NCBI RefSeq assembly: GCF_010729305.1
Contig: NZ_AP022574.1
Span: 5,332,001-5,396,000 of the forward strand
Direction of reading: 5' to 3'
Length of the DNA: 64,000 bases
Source of the DNA: Mycolicibacterium psychrotolerans
GTDB taxonomy: Bacteria; Actinomycetota; Actinomycetes; Mycobacteriales; Mycobacteriaceae
Made by a program: the position numbers and the translations under genes. Position 1 is the first letter of the stretch. The number at the start of each line of letters is the position of its first letter. Shown piece by piece: positions 8,619 through 16,620 of this stretch. The notes beneath the pieces are model-generated. The model saw only the letters and a program-made list of their open reading frames with translations, ran no database searches and had not been told where the DNA came from.

Positions 8619-9827
8619 ATGCCAATGGCATCGATACAAGCGTTCAGCCCGGCGGCACTCGGCCCGCTGACGCTGAAGAACCGGTTCATCAAGGCCGCCA
8701 CCTTCGAGGGGGTGATGCCGCGCGGGCAGGTCAGTCCGGCACTGGTCGACTTCCACGCCGAGGTGGCCCGCGGCGGTGCGGCCATGACCACGGTGGCCTA
8801 TTGCGCGGTCTCCCCCGGCGGCCGGGTGCACCGCGACACGGTCGTCCTCGACGCCGAGCGCGCACGACAACTGCGCGCGCTCACCGATGCGGTACACGCC
8901 GAAGGGGCACTGGCGTGCGCCCAGATCGGCCACGCCGGCCTGGTGGCCAACACCGTGTCCAACCGCGCGCCCACGCTGGCACCGTCCACCCGTCTCAGCG
9001 CGCCGGCGATGGGCGTGGTCCGGGCCGCGACAGCCCACCAACTCGACGGCGTCGTCGACGACTTCGGCGCCGCCGCCGCACATGCCGTGGACGCCGGCTT
9101 CGACGCGATCGAGATCCACATGGGACACGGCTATCTGCTGAGTTCGTTCTTCAGCCCGAACCTCAACCGGCGCACCGACCGCTACGGGGGTGACACCGCC
9201 CGGCGCGCCGAACTCGCCCGCCGGGTAGCCGAGCGGGTGCGGCGCACGGTCGGCGACACCGTCGCCGTCACCGCGAAGTTCAACATGGACGACGGTGTGC
9301 GGCGCGGCTTCTGGCTCACCGACAGCCTGCCCACGGCGCGGCTGCTGGAGGCCGACGGACATCTCGACGCACTGCAGCTGACCGGCGGCAGCTCACTGGC
9401 CAACCCCATGTACTACTTCCGCGGAGACGTCCCGCTCGACGAGTTCATCGCCTCCCAGCCGCGCGCCGTCGGCCTCGGGCTGCGGCTCATCGGCAAGCGG
9501 ATGTTCCGCGAATATCCCTTCACCGAAGCCTTTTTCGCCCCGCAGGCGCGCCAGTTCCGGGCCGCGCTGTCGATGCCGCTGATTCTACTGGGCGGCATCA
9601 ACCGGATGGACACCGTGACCGCGGCGCTCGACGACGGCTTCGCGTTCGTCGCGATGGCCCGGGCGCTGCTGCGAGAACCCGACCTGGTCAACCGGTTTCG
9701 TGAGAAGACTGCCACCGAGGGACTGTGTGTGCACTGTCAGAAATGCATGCCGACCGTCTACAGCGGAACTCACTGCGTGGTGCGCAGCGGCGAACCGGTG
9801 AACTTGTCCGGGTTGGCGATGTCGTAG
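8619..9827 (+). CDS. OYE-family NADH:flavin oxidoreductase with C-terminal four-cysteine motif
   Basis: About 402 residues forming an FMN-binding TIM barrel of the Old Yellow Enzyme/2,4-dienoyl-CoA reductase family. It starts FSPAALGPLTLKNR, has the H-x-G substrate/flavin region (QIGHAG), and ends with C-x2-C-x2-C-x9-C (within LCVHCQKC ... THC), resembling the Fe-S ligand pattern of dienoyl-CoA reductase-type members. It probably reduces an activated C=C bond or an enone. The ATG at 8625 is an alternative start. The 3' end overlaps the convergent sigma factor gene by 58 bases. A close paralogue lies at 35125-36330. Confidence 0.85.
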   Translation: MPMASIQAFSPAALGPLTLKNRFIKAATFEGVMPRGQVSPALVDFHAEVARGGAAMTTVAYCAVSPGGRVHRDTVVLDAERARQLRALTDAVHAEGALACAQIGHAGLVANTVSNRAPTLAPSTRLSAPAMGVVRAATAHQLDGVVDDFGAAAAHAVDAGFDAIEIHMGHGYLLSSFFSPNLNRRTDRYGGDTARRAELARRVAERVRRTVGDTVAVTAKFNMDDGVRRGFWLTDSLPTARLLEADGHLDALQLTGGSSLANPMYYFRGDVPLDEFIASQPRAVGLGLRLIGKRMFREYPFTEAFFAPQARQFRAALSMPLILLGGINRMDTVTAALDDGFAFVAMARALLREPDLVNRFREKTATEGLCVHCQKCMPTVYSGTHCVVRSGEPVNLSGLAMS

Positions 9828-10666
9828 ACCGCCACCACCTGTCCGTCCCGCACCGTCAACGCCTGGATCCTGGGCGCGATCGCGGGTCCGTGCGCATCGC
9901 CGTCGTCGCCCCGGGAGAACACGCCCAGTTCGCCGTTGACCATCCCGAGCTCGCCGCTGGTGAACAGCCGCGGGCCGTACCGGCGCGCCAACCCGAGCAG
10001 GAACCGAGCGACCTTGTCGCTGCCGCGGATGACCTGCGGGGCCGTCGGCGCACGCCGGTTCGCGTCGCCGGTGAACGTGACCTCGGGATGCAGCAGGGCG
10101 ACCACGGCCTCCAGATCACCGGCCGCCATCGCCGCCATCAACGCACCGACCACCTCGTTGTGCTCGGCCGCCGGCGGTGGCGCCGCGGAGACGGCGCGCC
10201 GCGCCCGCGACGCGAGCTGCCTCGCCGCGGCCGGCGTGGCACCGAGCACGTCGGCGATCTCGTCGAAGGGCACCGCGAACCCGTCGTGCAGCACGAACGC
10301 CACCCGCTGATCGGGTGTCAGATTCTCCAGCACCACCATCGCCGCGAAGCGGGCGTCCTCCCCGGCGACCACGGCGGCCAGCGGGTCGGCGCCGTCGAGC
10401 GTCGTCACCACCGGTTCGGGCAGCCAGGTGCCTGCATAGGTCTCACGCCGGTGGGCCGCCGACCGGAGCCGGTCGAGCGCCAACCGGCTGACCACCGTGG
10501 TGAGCCACGCCCGCAGATCGACGATGCCGGCGTCGCGGTGCGCGGCCCAGCGCAGCCATGCGTCCTGCACCACGTCCTCGGCGTCGGCGAACGTGCCGGT
10601 GAGGCGGTAGCCCACGGCGAGCAGGTAGGAGCGCAGTTCTTCGAACTCCTCGACCCGCACGGTCAT
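9770..10666 (-). CDS. sigJ: SigJ-type extracytoplasmic-function sigma factor with C-terminal SnoaL domain
   Basis: A 298-residue ECF41-like sigma factor. Region 2 (ELRSYLLAVGYRLTGTFADAEDVVQDAWLRW) and region 4 (LTPDQRVAFVLHDGF ... ADVLGATPAAARQLASRAR) are followed by a SnoaL-like domain (about 190-290), which in this class modulates activity in place of a separate anti-sigma factor. The ATG at 10666 gives the usual N-terminus. In M. tuberculosis sigJ (Rv3328c) occupies the matching place and is linked to peroxide resistance (recalled). Confidence 0.8.
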   Translation of the reverse strand: MTVRVEEFEELRSYLLAVGYRLTGTFADAEDVVQDAWLRWAAHRDAGIVDLRAWLTTVVSRLALDRLRSAAHRRETYAGTWLPEPVVTTLDGADPLAAVVAGEDARFAAMVVLENLTPDQRVAFVLHDGFAVPFDEIADVLGATPAAARQLASRARRAVSAAPPPAAEHNEVVGALMAAMAAGDLEAVVALLHPEVTFTGDANRRAPTAPQVIRGSDKVARFLLGLARRYGPRLFTSGELGMVNGELGVFSRGDDGDAHGPAIAPRIQALTVRDGQVVAVYDIANPDKFTGSPLRTTQ

Positions 10667-10765
10667 GACATCGAGGGTAATACCGATCGCAGGCACCCCG
10701 AACGTGCATTCCTTGTAGTCGCACACGAGCGAGGACTACCGTGACCGCACGTTCGCGAGAGGGCG

Positions 10766-12262
10766 TCAGCGCTGGGTGAAAATCGTTCGGTGCCACGGCT
10801 TGTCGACCACGCCGGTGATGTCGCTCATCACATGCTTGATCGACAGGTACTCCTCGAGCGAGTACTGGCTCATGTCCTTGCCGAAGCCCGAGGCGCCGAA
10901 CCCGCCGTGCGGCATCTCGGAGATGATCGGGATGTGGTCGTTGATCCACACACAGCCGGCATGGATTTCGCGCGACGCGCGCTGCGCGCGATAGACATCG
11001 CGCGTCCACGCCGAGGCCGCCAAACCGTAGGCGGTGTCGTTGGCCTGGCGGATCGCATCGTCGTCGTCGGTGAACGAGCGCACCGTCAGCACCGGACCGA
11101 AGATCTCGTCGCGGTACACCTCGGACTGCTCGGCCACGTCGGCGATCAGCGTCGGCCGGTAGAACGAGCCGGGCCCGTCCGGCGCCACACCGCCCGTGAC
11201 GATGCGCCCGCCTTCGCCCGGCGCGCGCTCGACCATCCCTGCCACCTTGGCTCGGTGCGCCGACGTGATCAACGGGCCCAGATCGGTATCCGGATCGGAA
11301 GGGTCGCCGAGGACGATCTTGCCCATCACCTCGGCGACCCCGGCGACGAAGTCGTCGTACACCTCGCGGGCGACGATCGCGCGGGTGGCCGCGGTGCAGT
11401 CCTGCCCGGTGTTGATCAGCGACCCGGCGACCGCACCCTGGATCGCCGCGTCGAGATCGGCATCGTCGAACACCACGAAGGGCGCCTTGCCGCCCAGTTC
11501 GAGTTGGGTGCGGTGGCCATGCACCGCGGCGGCGGCCATCACCTTGCGCCCGACGGCCGTCGACCCCGTGAACGTCACCATGTCGACGTCGGCGTGGCCG
11601 GCCAGCGCGGTCCCCACGTCGGCGCCCGCACCGGTCAGCACGTTGAGCACGCCGGGCGGCAGTCCCGCCTCGCCGGCGAGCCGGGCCAGCGTCAGCGTGG
11701 TCAGCGGGGTGATCTCGGCGGGCTTGATCACCACGCTGCAGCCGGCGGCCAGGGCGGGCAACACCTTCCACACCGCCATCTGCAGCGGGTAATTCCACGG
11801 GGTGATCGTCGCGACCACGCCGACGGCCTCGCGGCGGATCGACGACGTGTGATCGCCGGAGTACTCCCCCGAGGCCTTGCCCTCGAGATGGCGGGCGGCA
11901 CCGGCGAAGAAGTCGATGTTGTCCACGCTGCCGGGCACGTCGAACTCCGTGGCCAGCCGCACCGGCTTGCCCGTCTGGCTGACCTCCTCGGCCACCAGCG
12001 TGTCGGCGGCCTCGTCGGCCAGCTTCGCCAGCGTGGCCAGCACCGCCGAGCGCTCGGCCGGCGTGGCCCCGGCCCAACCGGGCAGCGCCGCACGCGCGGA
12101 GGCGACAGCGCGGTCGACGTCGCCGGGTGAGGCCAGCGCCATCTCGGCGACGGCCTGCCCCGTCGCCGGGTTGATCACGGTGTGCGAAGCGCCGCCGGTA
12201 CGCACCGGTGCGCCGTCGATCCAGCTGCCGGCCAGATCCGTCGAGGACGAAACCACAGTCAT
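10766..12262 (-). CDS. Aldehyde dehydrogenase, gamma-aminobutyraldehyde type
   Basis: A 498-residue NAD(P)+ aldehyde dehydrogenase. The catalytic cysteine is in NTGQDC (Cys289), the general-base glutamate in LELGG (Glu255), and the oxyanion asparagine in PWNY (Asn157). Overall it resembles gamma-aminobutyraldehyde/betaine aldehyde dehydrogenases. It is divergent from an Lrp regulator and a class III aminotransferase, suggesting the pair converts an amine or polyamine to aminoaldehyde and then to amino acid. The precise substrate is inferred. Confidence 0.85.
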   Translation of the reverse strand: MTVVSSSTDLAGSWIDGAPVRTGGASHTVINPATGQAVAEMALASPGDVDRAVASARAALPGWAGATPAERSAVLATLAKLADEAADTLVAEEVSQTGKPVRLATEFDVPGSVDNIDFFAGAARHLEGKASGEYSGDHTSSIRREAVGVVATITPWNYPLQMAVWKVLPALAAGCSVVIKPAEITPLTTLTLARLAGEAGLPPGVLNVLTGAGADVGTALAGHADVDMVTFTGSTAVGRKVMAAAAVHGHRTQLELGGKAPFVVFDDADLDAAIQGAVAGSLINTGQDCTAATRAIVAREVYDDFVAGVAEVMGKIVLGDPSDPDTDLGPLITSAHRAKVAGMVERAPGEGGRIVTGGVAPDGPGSFYRPTLIADVAEQSEVYRDEIFGPVLTVRSFTDDDDAIRQANDTAYGLAASAWTRDVYRAQRASREIHAGCVWINDHIPIISEMPHGGFGASGFGKDMSQYSLEEYLSIKHVMSDITGVVDKPWHRTIFTQR

Positions 12263-12385
12263 GGCCCCACGGTATCGTGCACGACGCCGGGATCGCTACG
12301 CATTACCTCACCATCAGCCGCCCCCGACGAGTGATTTCATGGTGATGGTTGCTTGAAACGACGGATTCCGTGCACAATCCTAGGC

Positions 12386-12907
12386 ATGGTCAACCCGGGG
12401 GTCCCGCACGCCGTCGGCCCCGTCTCGTTCCGCGTCAATCAGTCGCGTCCCGGTGCCGCCTTCCAGCTCGACGAGCTCTCCAAGGCGATCATCGAGAAGC
12501 TGCAGCAGGACGGCCGCCGCTCCTACGCGGGCATCGGCAAGGCCGTGGGGCTGTCCGAGGCCGCGGTGCGCCAGCGCGTCCAGCGCATGGTCGACGCCGG
12601 CGTGATGCAGATCGTCGCGGTCACCGACCCCATGCAGCTCGGCTTCGCCCGCCAGGCCATGATCGGCGTCCGCTGCACGGGCGACACCACCAAGATCGCC
12701 GAGAAACTCGCCGCGCTGGAATCCGTCGACTACGTGGTCCTGACCGCGGGCTCGTTCGACGCCATCGTCGAAGTGGTGTGCGAGGACGACGACCACCTAC
12801 TCCAGCTGCTCAACACGCAGATCCGCGCTTTACCGGGAGTGATATCCACAGAGACCCTTGTTTACCTGAAACTCGTTAAGCAGCAATACAATTGGGGAAC
12901 CCGATGA
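12386..12907 (+). CDS. Lrp/AsnC family regulator
   Basis: A 173-residue feast/famine regulator: winged HTH at about 25-70 (LDELSKAIIEKLQQDGRRSY, AVRQRVQRM), then a RAM ligand-binding domain. The stop overlaps the aminotransferase start (ATGA), so the two are translationally coupled. It probably senses an amino acid and controls both the aminotransferase and the divergent dehydrogenase. The ATG at 12386 is preceded only by a weak TAGG; an upstream TTG at 12353 would add 11 residues. Confidence 0.85.
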   Translation: MVNPGVPHAVGPVSFRVNQSRPGAAFQLDELSKAIIEKLQQDGRRSYAGIGKAVGLSEAAVRQRVQRMVDAGVMQIVAVTDPMQLGFARQAMIGVRCTGDTTKIAEKLAALESVDYVVLTAGSFDAIVEVVCEDDDHLLQLLNTQIRALPGVISTETLVYLKLVKQQYNWGTR

Positions 12908-14292
12908 CAATCATTTCCGAAACCGAACAGCAGACGACAAGCAACCTCGCCGCGACGGCCAAGCGCCATCTCTGGGGGCACTTCGCCCGCCACGGCGCCG
13001 ACATCACCCCGCCGATGATCACCCGCGGCGAGGGCGTGCACATCTACGACGACCAGGGCAAGCAGTACATCGACGGGCTCTCGGGCCTGTTCGTGGTGCA
13101 GGTGGGCCACGGCCGCAAGGAGCTCGCCGAGGCCGCCGCCAAGCAGGCCGAGCAGCTGGCGTTCTTCCCGCTGTGGTCCTATGCGACACCCACCGCGGTC
13201 GAACTGGCCGAGCGCGTGGCCGGCTACGCACCGGGCGATCTGAACCGCGTCTTCTTCACCACCGGCGGCGGCGAGGCCGTCGAGAGCGCCTGGAAGCTGG
13301 CCAAGCAGTACTACAAGCTGACCGGCAGGCCCGGCAAGTACAAGGTGATCTCGCGGTCCATCGCCTACCACGGCACGCCGCAGGGAGCGCTGGCCATCAC
13401 CGGCATCCCGACGTTCAAGGCGCCCTTCGATCCGCCGACCCCCGGTGGTTTCCGGGTGCCCAACACCAATTTCTACCGCGCGCCCGAGCAGTTCAGCACG
13501 GACCCCAAGGCGTGGGGACGCTACTGCGCGGACCGCATCGCCGAGGCCATCGAGTTCGAGGGCCCCGACACCGTCGCCGCGGTGTTCCTCGAGCCGGTGC
13601 AGAACGCCGGCGGCTGCTTCCCGCCGCCGCCCGGGTACTTCGAGCGGGTCCGCGAGATCTGCGACGAGTACGACGTGCTGCTGGTCTCCGACGAGGTGAT
13701 CTGCGCGTACGGCCGCATCGGTTCGATGTTCGCGTGCAACGACTTCAACTACGTGCCGGACATCATCACCTCGGCCAAGGGGCTGACCTCCGGGTACTCC
13801 CCGCTGGGCGCGATGATCGCCAGCGACCGGCTCTTCGAGCCGTTCAACGACGGCCACACCGTGTTCGGGCACGGCTACACCTTCGGCGGGCACCCGGTGT
13901 CCTCGGCGGTCGCGCTGGCCAACCTCGACATCTTCGAGCGGGAAGGCATCAACGCCCACGTCAGGGAGTTGGCGCCGGCCTTCCGCGCGACGCTGGAGAA
14001 GCTCTACGACCTGCCGATCGTCGGCGACGTCCGCGGCGAGGGTTTCTTCTACGGCATCGAGCTGGTCAAGGACAAGACCACCAAGGAGACCTTCAACGAC
14101 GAGGAGTCCGAGCGGCTGCTGCGCGGCTTCCTGACCCCCGCGCTGTGGGAGGCAGGCCTGTACTGCCGCGCCGACGACCGCGGCGACCCAGTCGTGCAGC
14201 TGGCTCCCCCGCTGATCAGCGGGCAGAAGGAGTTCGACGCGATCTACGACGTGCTGCACAACGTCCTCGGCGAGGCCAGCCGCCGGATGTAG
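12904..14292 (+). CDS. Class III pyridoxal-phosphate aminotransferase (omega-amino acid/polyamine type)
   Basis: A 462-residue fold-type I transaminase. The PLP-binding lysine is in SAKGLTSGY (about residue 292) and the cofactor aspartate in SDEVI (about 263). Sequence features (PVQNAGGCFPPP) match the omega-amino acid:pyruvate/putrescine transaminase group. It should move a terminal amino group to pyruvate or a 2-oxo acid, giving an aldehyde for the divergent dehydrogenase. The ATG overlaps the Lrp stop; GGGGA lies upstream. Confidence 0.85.
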   Translation: MTIISETEQQTTSNLAATAKRHLWGHFARHGADITPPMITRGEGVHIYDDQGKQYIDGLSGLFVVQVGHGRKELAEAAAKQAEQLAFFPLWSYATPTAVELAERVAGYAPGDLNRVFFTTGGGEAVESAWKLAKQYYKLTGRPGKYKVISRSIAYHGTPQGALAITGIPTFKAPFDPPTPGGFRVPNTNFYRAPEQFSTDPKAWGRYCADRIAEAIEFEGPDTVAAVFLEPVQNAGGCFPPPPGYFERVREICDEYDVLLVSDEVICAYGRIGSMFACNDFNYVPDIITSAKGLTSGYSPLGAMIASDRLFEPFNDGHTVFGHGYTFGGHPVSSAVALANLDIFEREGINAHVRELAPAFRATLEKLYDLPIVGDVRGEGFFYGIELVKDKTTKETFNDEESERLLRGFLTPALWEAGLYCRADDRGDPVVQLAPPLISGQKEFDAIYDVLHNVLGEASRRM

Positions 14293-14302
14293 CTCATCCC
14301 CT

Positions 14303-14367
14303 TCGCCGAAACTGCGTTCCGTGCGACCACATCAGCGAAAACGGCGCGTGGAATACAGTTTCGGCGA
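14303..14367. repeat. Palindromic intergenic element, copy 1
   Basis: Imperfect inverted repeat in the 81-base gap after the aminotransferase gene. The left arm, TCGCCGAAACTGCGTTCC (14303-14320), pairs with GGAATACAGTTTCGGCGA (14350-14367), matching at 16 of 18 positions. The outer right arm reappears near-identically at 48961-48981, so this looks like a dispersed REP/MITE-like unit or a transcription terminator-type element rather than a site specific to one gene. Confidence 0.6.
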
Positions 14368-14373
14368 GACTGG

Positions 14374-15393
14374 GTGGTGATGAAACCGCCGATCGCCCCC
14401 GTGCGCTGGCAGGCGCCGCCCGTGCGGCCCCTGCCCCCGTTCCCGACCGCCGACGTCACGCTGATCCCGGTGCCGGGCGGCGAGCCCGAGGACGTCGTCA
14501 CCGACGGCGACGGCCGGTTGTGGGTCGGCGCGCTCGACGGGGGCATCGTGCGGCTGGAACGCGACGGCACGGCGCCGGTCGTGATCGCCAACACCGGGGG
14601 CCGTCCGCTGGGTCTGGGTTTCGCGCGCGACGGGCGGCTGCTGATCTGCGACAGCCCGCGCGGGCTGCTGGCGCTGGAGCCGGCCACCGGCCGCATCGAG
14701 ACCCTGGTGGACTCGATCGCGGGCCGGACGCTGCAGTTCTGCTCCAATGTCACCGAGACACCGGACGGCGCAATCTATTTCACCGAGTCCACGTCGCACT
14801 TCACCGTGGGGAACTATGTCGGCGCGATCCTCGAGGCACGCCCGCGGGGCGCCCTGCACCGCCTGGACCCCGACGGCACGGTGACGACCGTCGTCGACGG
14901 GCTGTACTTCGCCAACGGCGTGACGCCCACCGCGGACGGCACGGCGTTGGTGGTCGCCGAGACCCAGGGCAGGCGGCTGTCCACGTACTGGCTGAGCGGG
15001 CCGCGCGCGGGCGAGTTCACCCCGCTGGTCGAGCATCTGCCCGCGATGCCGGACAACCTGTCGACCGGTGCGGACGGACGGATCTGGTGCGCGATGGTCA
15101 CGCCGGCCAACCCGGTCGCCGACCGGCTGGCCGCCGGACCGCCGCTGCTGCGCCAGGCGGTGTGGCGGCTGCCCGCGCGGCTGCAGCCCAAGCCGGTCGC
15201 CGTCGTGTGGGTGGTGGCGTTCGATCCCGACACCGGCGCGGTCGTGGCCGGCATGCGCACCACTCACCCGGAGTTCAGCATGGTCACCGGCATGGTGGAA
15301 AGCGACGGTCGGCTCTGGATGGGCAGCATCGGCGCGCCCTACCTCGGCCGGATCGACATCGCGGCGACCGCGCTGCACACCCCCGAATTCTGA
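14374..15393 (+). CDS. SMP-30/strictosidine synthase-like beta-propeller lactonase
   Basis: A 339-residue six-bladed propeller protein with repeated blade motifs (EDVVTDGDGRLWVG, LGLGFARDGRLLICD, FANGVTPTADG, NLSTGADGRIWCAM, GMVESDGRLWMG). The conserved Asn/Asp ligands of the SMP-30 metal site are present (FCSNVTETPDG, YFANGV). Likely a lactonase or esterase; substrate unknown. Starts at 14374, 14377 or 14380 are all possible, the ATG at 14380 being the simplest. The palindromic element lies directly upstream. Confidence 0.75.
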   Translation: MVMKPPIAPVRWQAPPVRPLPPFPTADVTLIPVPGGEPEDVVTDGDGRLWVGALDGGIVRLERDGTAPVVIANTGGRPLGLGFARDGRLLICDSPRGLLALEPATGRIETLVDSIAGRTLQFCSNVTETPDGAIYFTESTSHFTVGNYVGAILEARPRGALHRLDPDGTVTTVVDGLYFANGVTPTADGTALVVAETQGRRLSTYWLSGPRAGEFTPLVEHLPAMPDNLSTGADGRIWCAMVTPANPVADRLAAGPPLLRQAVWRLPARLQPKPVAVVWVVAFDPDTGAVVAGMRTTHPEFSMVTGMVESDGRLWMGSIGAPYLGRIDIAATALHTPEF

Positions 15394-15398
15394 TCGGT

Positions 15399-15438
15399 TC
15401 CTGCCAGCCGGCAGCCAATTCCTGCCAGCCGAAATGAA
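15399..15438. repeat. Phased direct-repeat element before first secreted paralogue
   Basis: Two copies of TCCTGCCA begin exactly 21 bases apart (15399 and 15420), followed three bases later by GAAATGAA (15431-15438). The same 40-base architecture recurs at 15811-15850 before the second paralogue. Two helical turns of spacing suggest a dimeric regulator binding one face of the DNA. Confidence 0.6.
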
Positions 15439-15501
15439 CGCGGTGACCTGCTGGTTCTTCAGTGCAGATCACCACGATCGCCACAAGAGAAGAGCAGGAC
15501 C

Positions 15502-15801
15502 ATGAAGACGTTCACGATCACCACCGCCGCCGCAGCCGCGCTGGCCGCCGCAGTCCTCGGACTGGCCGCGCCCGCCGTAGCCGCTCCCACCGGAGGCAAC
15601 GCCGCCGACACCATCAGCGCGCTCGAAGCCCAGGGCAACCGCGTCATCGTCACCCGCCAGTCCAGCACCCCGCTCGACCAGGCCTCGGTCGTCTCGATTC
15701 ATCGCGGCCCCATCATGCGCCAGAGCATCCCCATCCCTGACTCCATCGGCAACGGAAGTCGCTCGGTCAGCAGTCAGACCGTCTACGTCACCATCAAGTA
15801 A
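15502..15801 (+). CDS. Small secreted protein, first of a tandem pair
   Basis: A 99-residue protein with a Sec signal peptide (MKTF, alanine-rich core, cleavage probably after AVA at about residue 27), leaving a mature domain of about 70 residues with no cysteine. It closely resembles the next gene: AADTISALEAQGNRV, RQSS, ASVVS, RGP and the ending QTVYV are shared. I recognise no enzymatic motif. AGAGCAGGA lies a few bases before the ATG. Function unknown; likely exported to the cell wall or medium. Confidence 0.8.
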   Translation: MKTFTITTAAAAALAAAVLGLAAPAVAAPTGGNAADTISALEAQGNRVIVTRQSSTPLDQASVVSIHRGPIMRQSIPIPDSIGNGSRSVSSQTVYVTIK

Positions 15802-15810
15802 GCGACGCGT

Positions 15811-15850
15811 TCCTGCCACGCACCCTCGAGATCCTGCCAACGGAAATGAA
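15811..15850. repeat. Phased direct-repeat element before second secreted paralogue
   Basis: Second copy of the 40-base layout: TCCTGCCA at 15811 and 15832 (21 apart), then GAAATGAA at 15843-15850 after the same three-base spacer. The intervening bases differ from copy 1, so selection seems to hold the motif and spacing. Confidence 0.6.
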
Positions 15851-15983
15851 AGTCGGGCGTGGCCGGTTGTACCCGGCGGACCGGACGCGCACCACGAAAT
15901 CCGGTCCGGCACATATGACTTCACACAGTCAGAACCGCGCGACTCGCTCCACGGCTCCGACCCGACTTCAGGGAAGAGCACCC

Positions 15984-16286
15984 ATGAAAACCTTCACCAT
16001 CGCCATCGCCGCCGCAGCCGCCCTCACCGCGGGCGTGCTCGGGCTGGCCGCCCCCGCACTGGCCGCCCCGTCGGGCGCCGGCAGCGCCGCCGACACCATC
16101 AGCGCGCTGGAGGCGCAGGGCAACCGCGTCGTCGTCAACCGGCAGAGCAGCGCTCCGCTCGACGAGGCCTCGGTCGTCTCCGTCACCCGGGGTCCCGATA
16201 TTCGCCAGTCGGTACCGAACGCCACCTCCAACGGTGACAACAACCGTTCGGTGAGCAATCAGACGGTGTACGTCAACGTGCGCTAG
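15984..16286 (+). CDS. Small secreted protein, second of a tandem pair
   Basis: A 100-residue secreted protein paralogous to the preceding gene. It has a signal peptide with probable cleavage after ALA near residue 27, then a mature region with AADTISALEAQGNRVVVNRQSS and a QTVYVNVR end. I placed the start at the ATG at 15984, preceded by GGGAAGAG, because it aligns with the paralogue and gives a clean signal peptide; the frame is open further upstream. A strong hairpin terminator follows. Confidence 0.8.
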   Translation: MKTFTIAIAAAAALTAGVLGLAAPALAAPSGAGSAADTISALEAQGNRVVVNRQSSAPLDEASVVSVTRGPDIRQSVPNATSNGDNNRSVSNQTVYVNVR

Positions 16287-16302
16287 CACGACAGACAGCA
16301 TG

Positions 16303-16332
16303 AAGGGGCACCTCCGTACAGAGGTGCCCCTT
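16303..16332 (+). terminator. Rho-independent-like terminator after secreted paralogue pair
   Basis: A perfect 12-base stem, AAGGGGCACCTC (16303-16314) with GAGGTGCCCCTT (16321-16332), closes a six-base loop, with a short T tract (TTTGT) at its end. It lies 16 bases after the stop and also separates this pair from the convergent small gene. Confidence 0.8.
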
Positions 16333-16343
16333 TGTCATATGCC

Positions 16344-16499
16344 TCAGACCGCGCGCAGCGGCGGCGGGGGGACTGCGGTCCGCGACTGATAGGACGGATG
16401 CCTGCGCATCGCCTCCTCGAGCGCGCGGGCCCGTCGCTGCGCGGCACTGCGGGCCGCGTGCGACTGCAGGTCGATCACCGTGGCGGTATTCGTCATCAT
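16344..16499 (-). CDS. Small hypothetical protein, 51 residues
   Basis: A short basic ORF (MMTNTATVIDLQSHAARSAAQ..., ending PPPPLRAV) with a helical alanine/arginine-rich middle and a proline-rich tail. GGAAGGG lies five bases before the tandem ATG codons, and a SigF-like promoter sits about 95 bases upstream. No cysteine, signal peptide or membrane segment. I do not recognise the family; it may be a stress-expressed protein. Confidence 0.55.
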   Translation of the reverse strand: MMTNTATVIDLQSHAARSAAQRRARALEEAMRRHPSYQSRTAVPPPPLRAV

Positions 16500-16593
16500 C
16501 AACGCCCTTCCGCTGAATGCCTTCGATTCCTTCAGCGTGCCCGGCCCACCTGAGCGTCTTCGTCAGTGTTGGCCGTGAACTTGATGAGAGAAA

Positions 16594-16618
16594 TAACCCG
16601 ACAGACCCGCCGGTAAAC
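16594..16618 (-). promoter_or_regulatory. SigF-like promoter for the 51-residue gene
   Basis: On the minus strand GTTT (16615-16618) and GGGTTA (16594-16599) are spaced by 15 bases, matching the mycobacterial SigF pattern GTTT-N15-17-GGGTA in all but the last position. It starts three bases after the metallophosphoesterase stop and points at the small gene. Confidence 0.5.
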
Positions 16619-16620
16619 AC

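Noticed and set aside
13173..15437. 754-codon plus-strand frame across the aminotransferase and lactonase genes
   Set aside because: An out-of-frame shadow of two well-supported genes; arginine-rich with no domains.
16273..16620. 115-codon minus-strand frame over the small gene
   Set aside because: It runs through the strong terminator and has no ribosome site; the 51-codon frame has both a ribosome site and a promoter.
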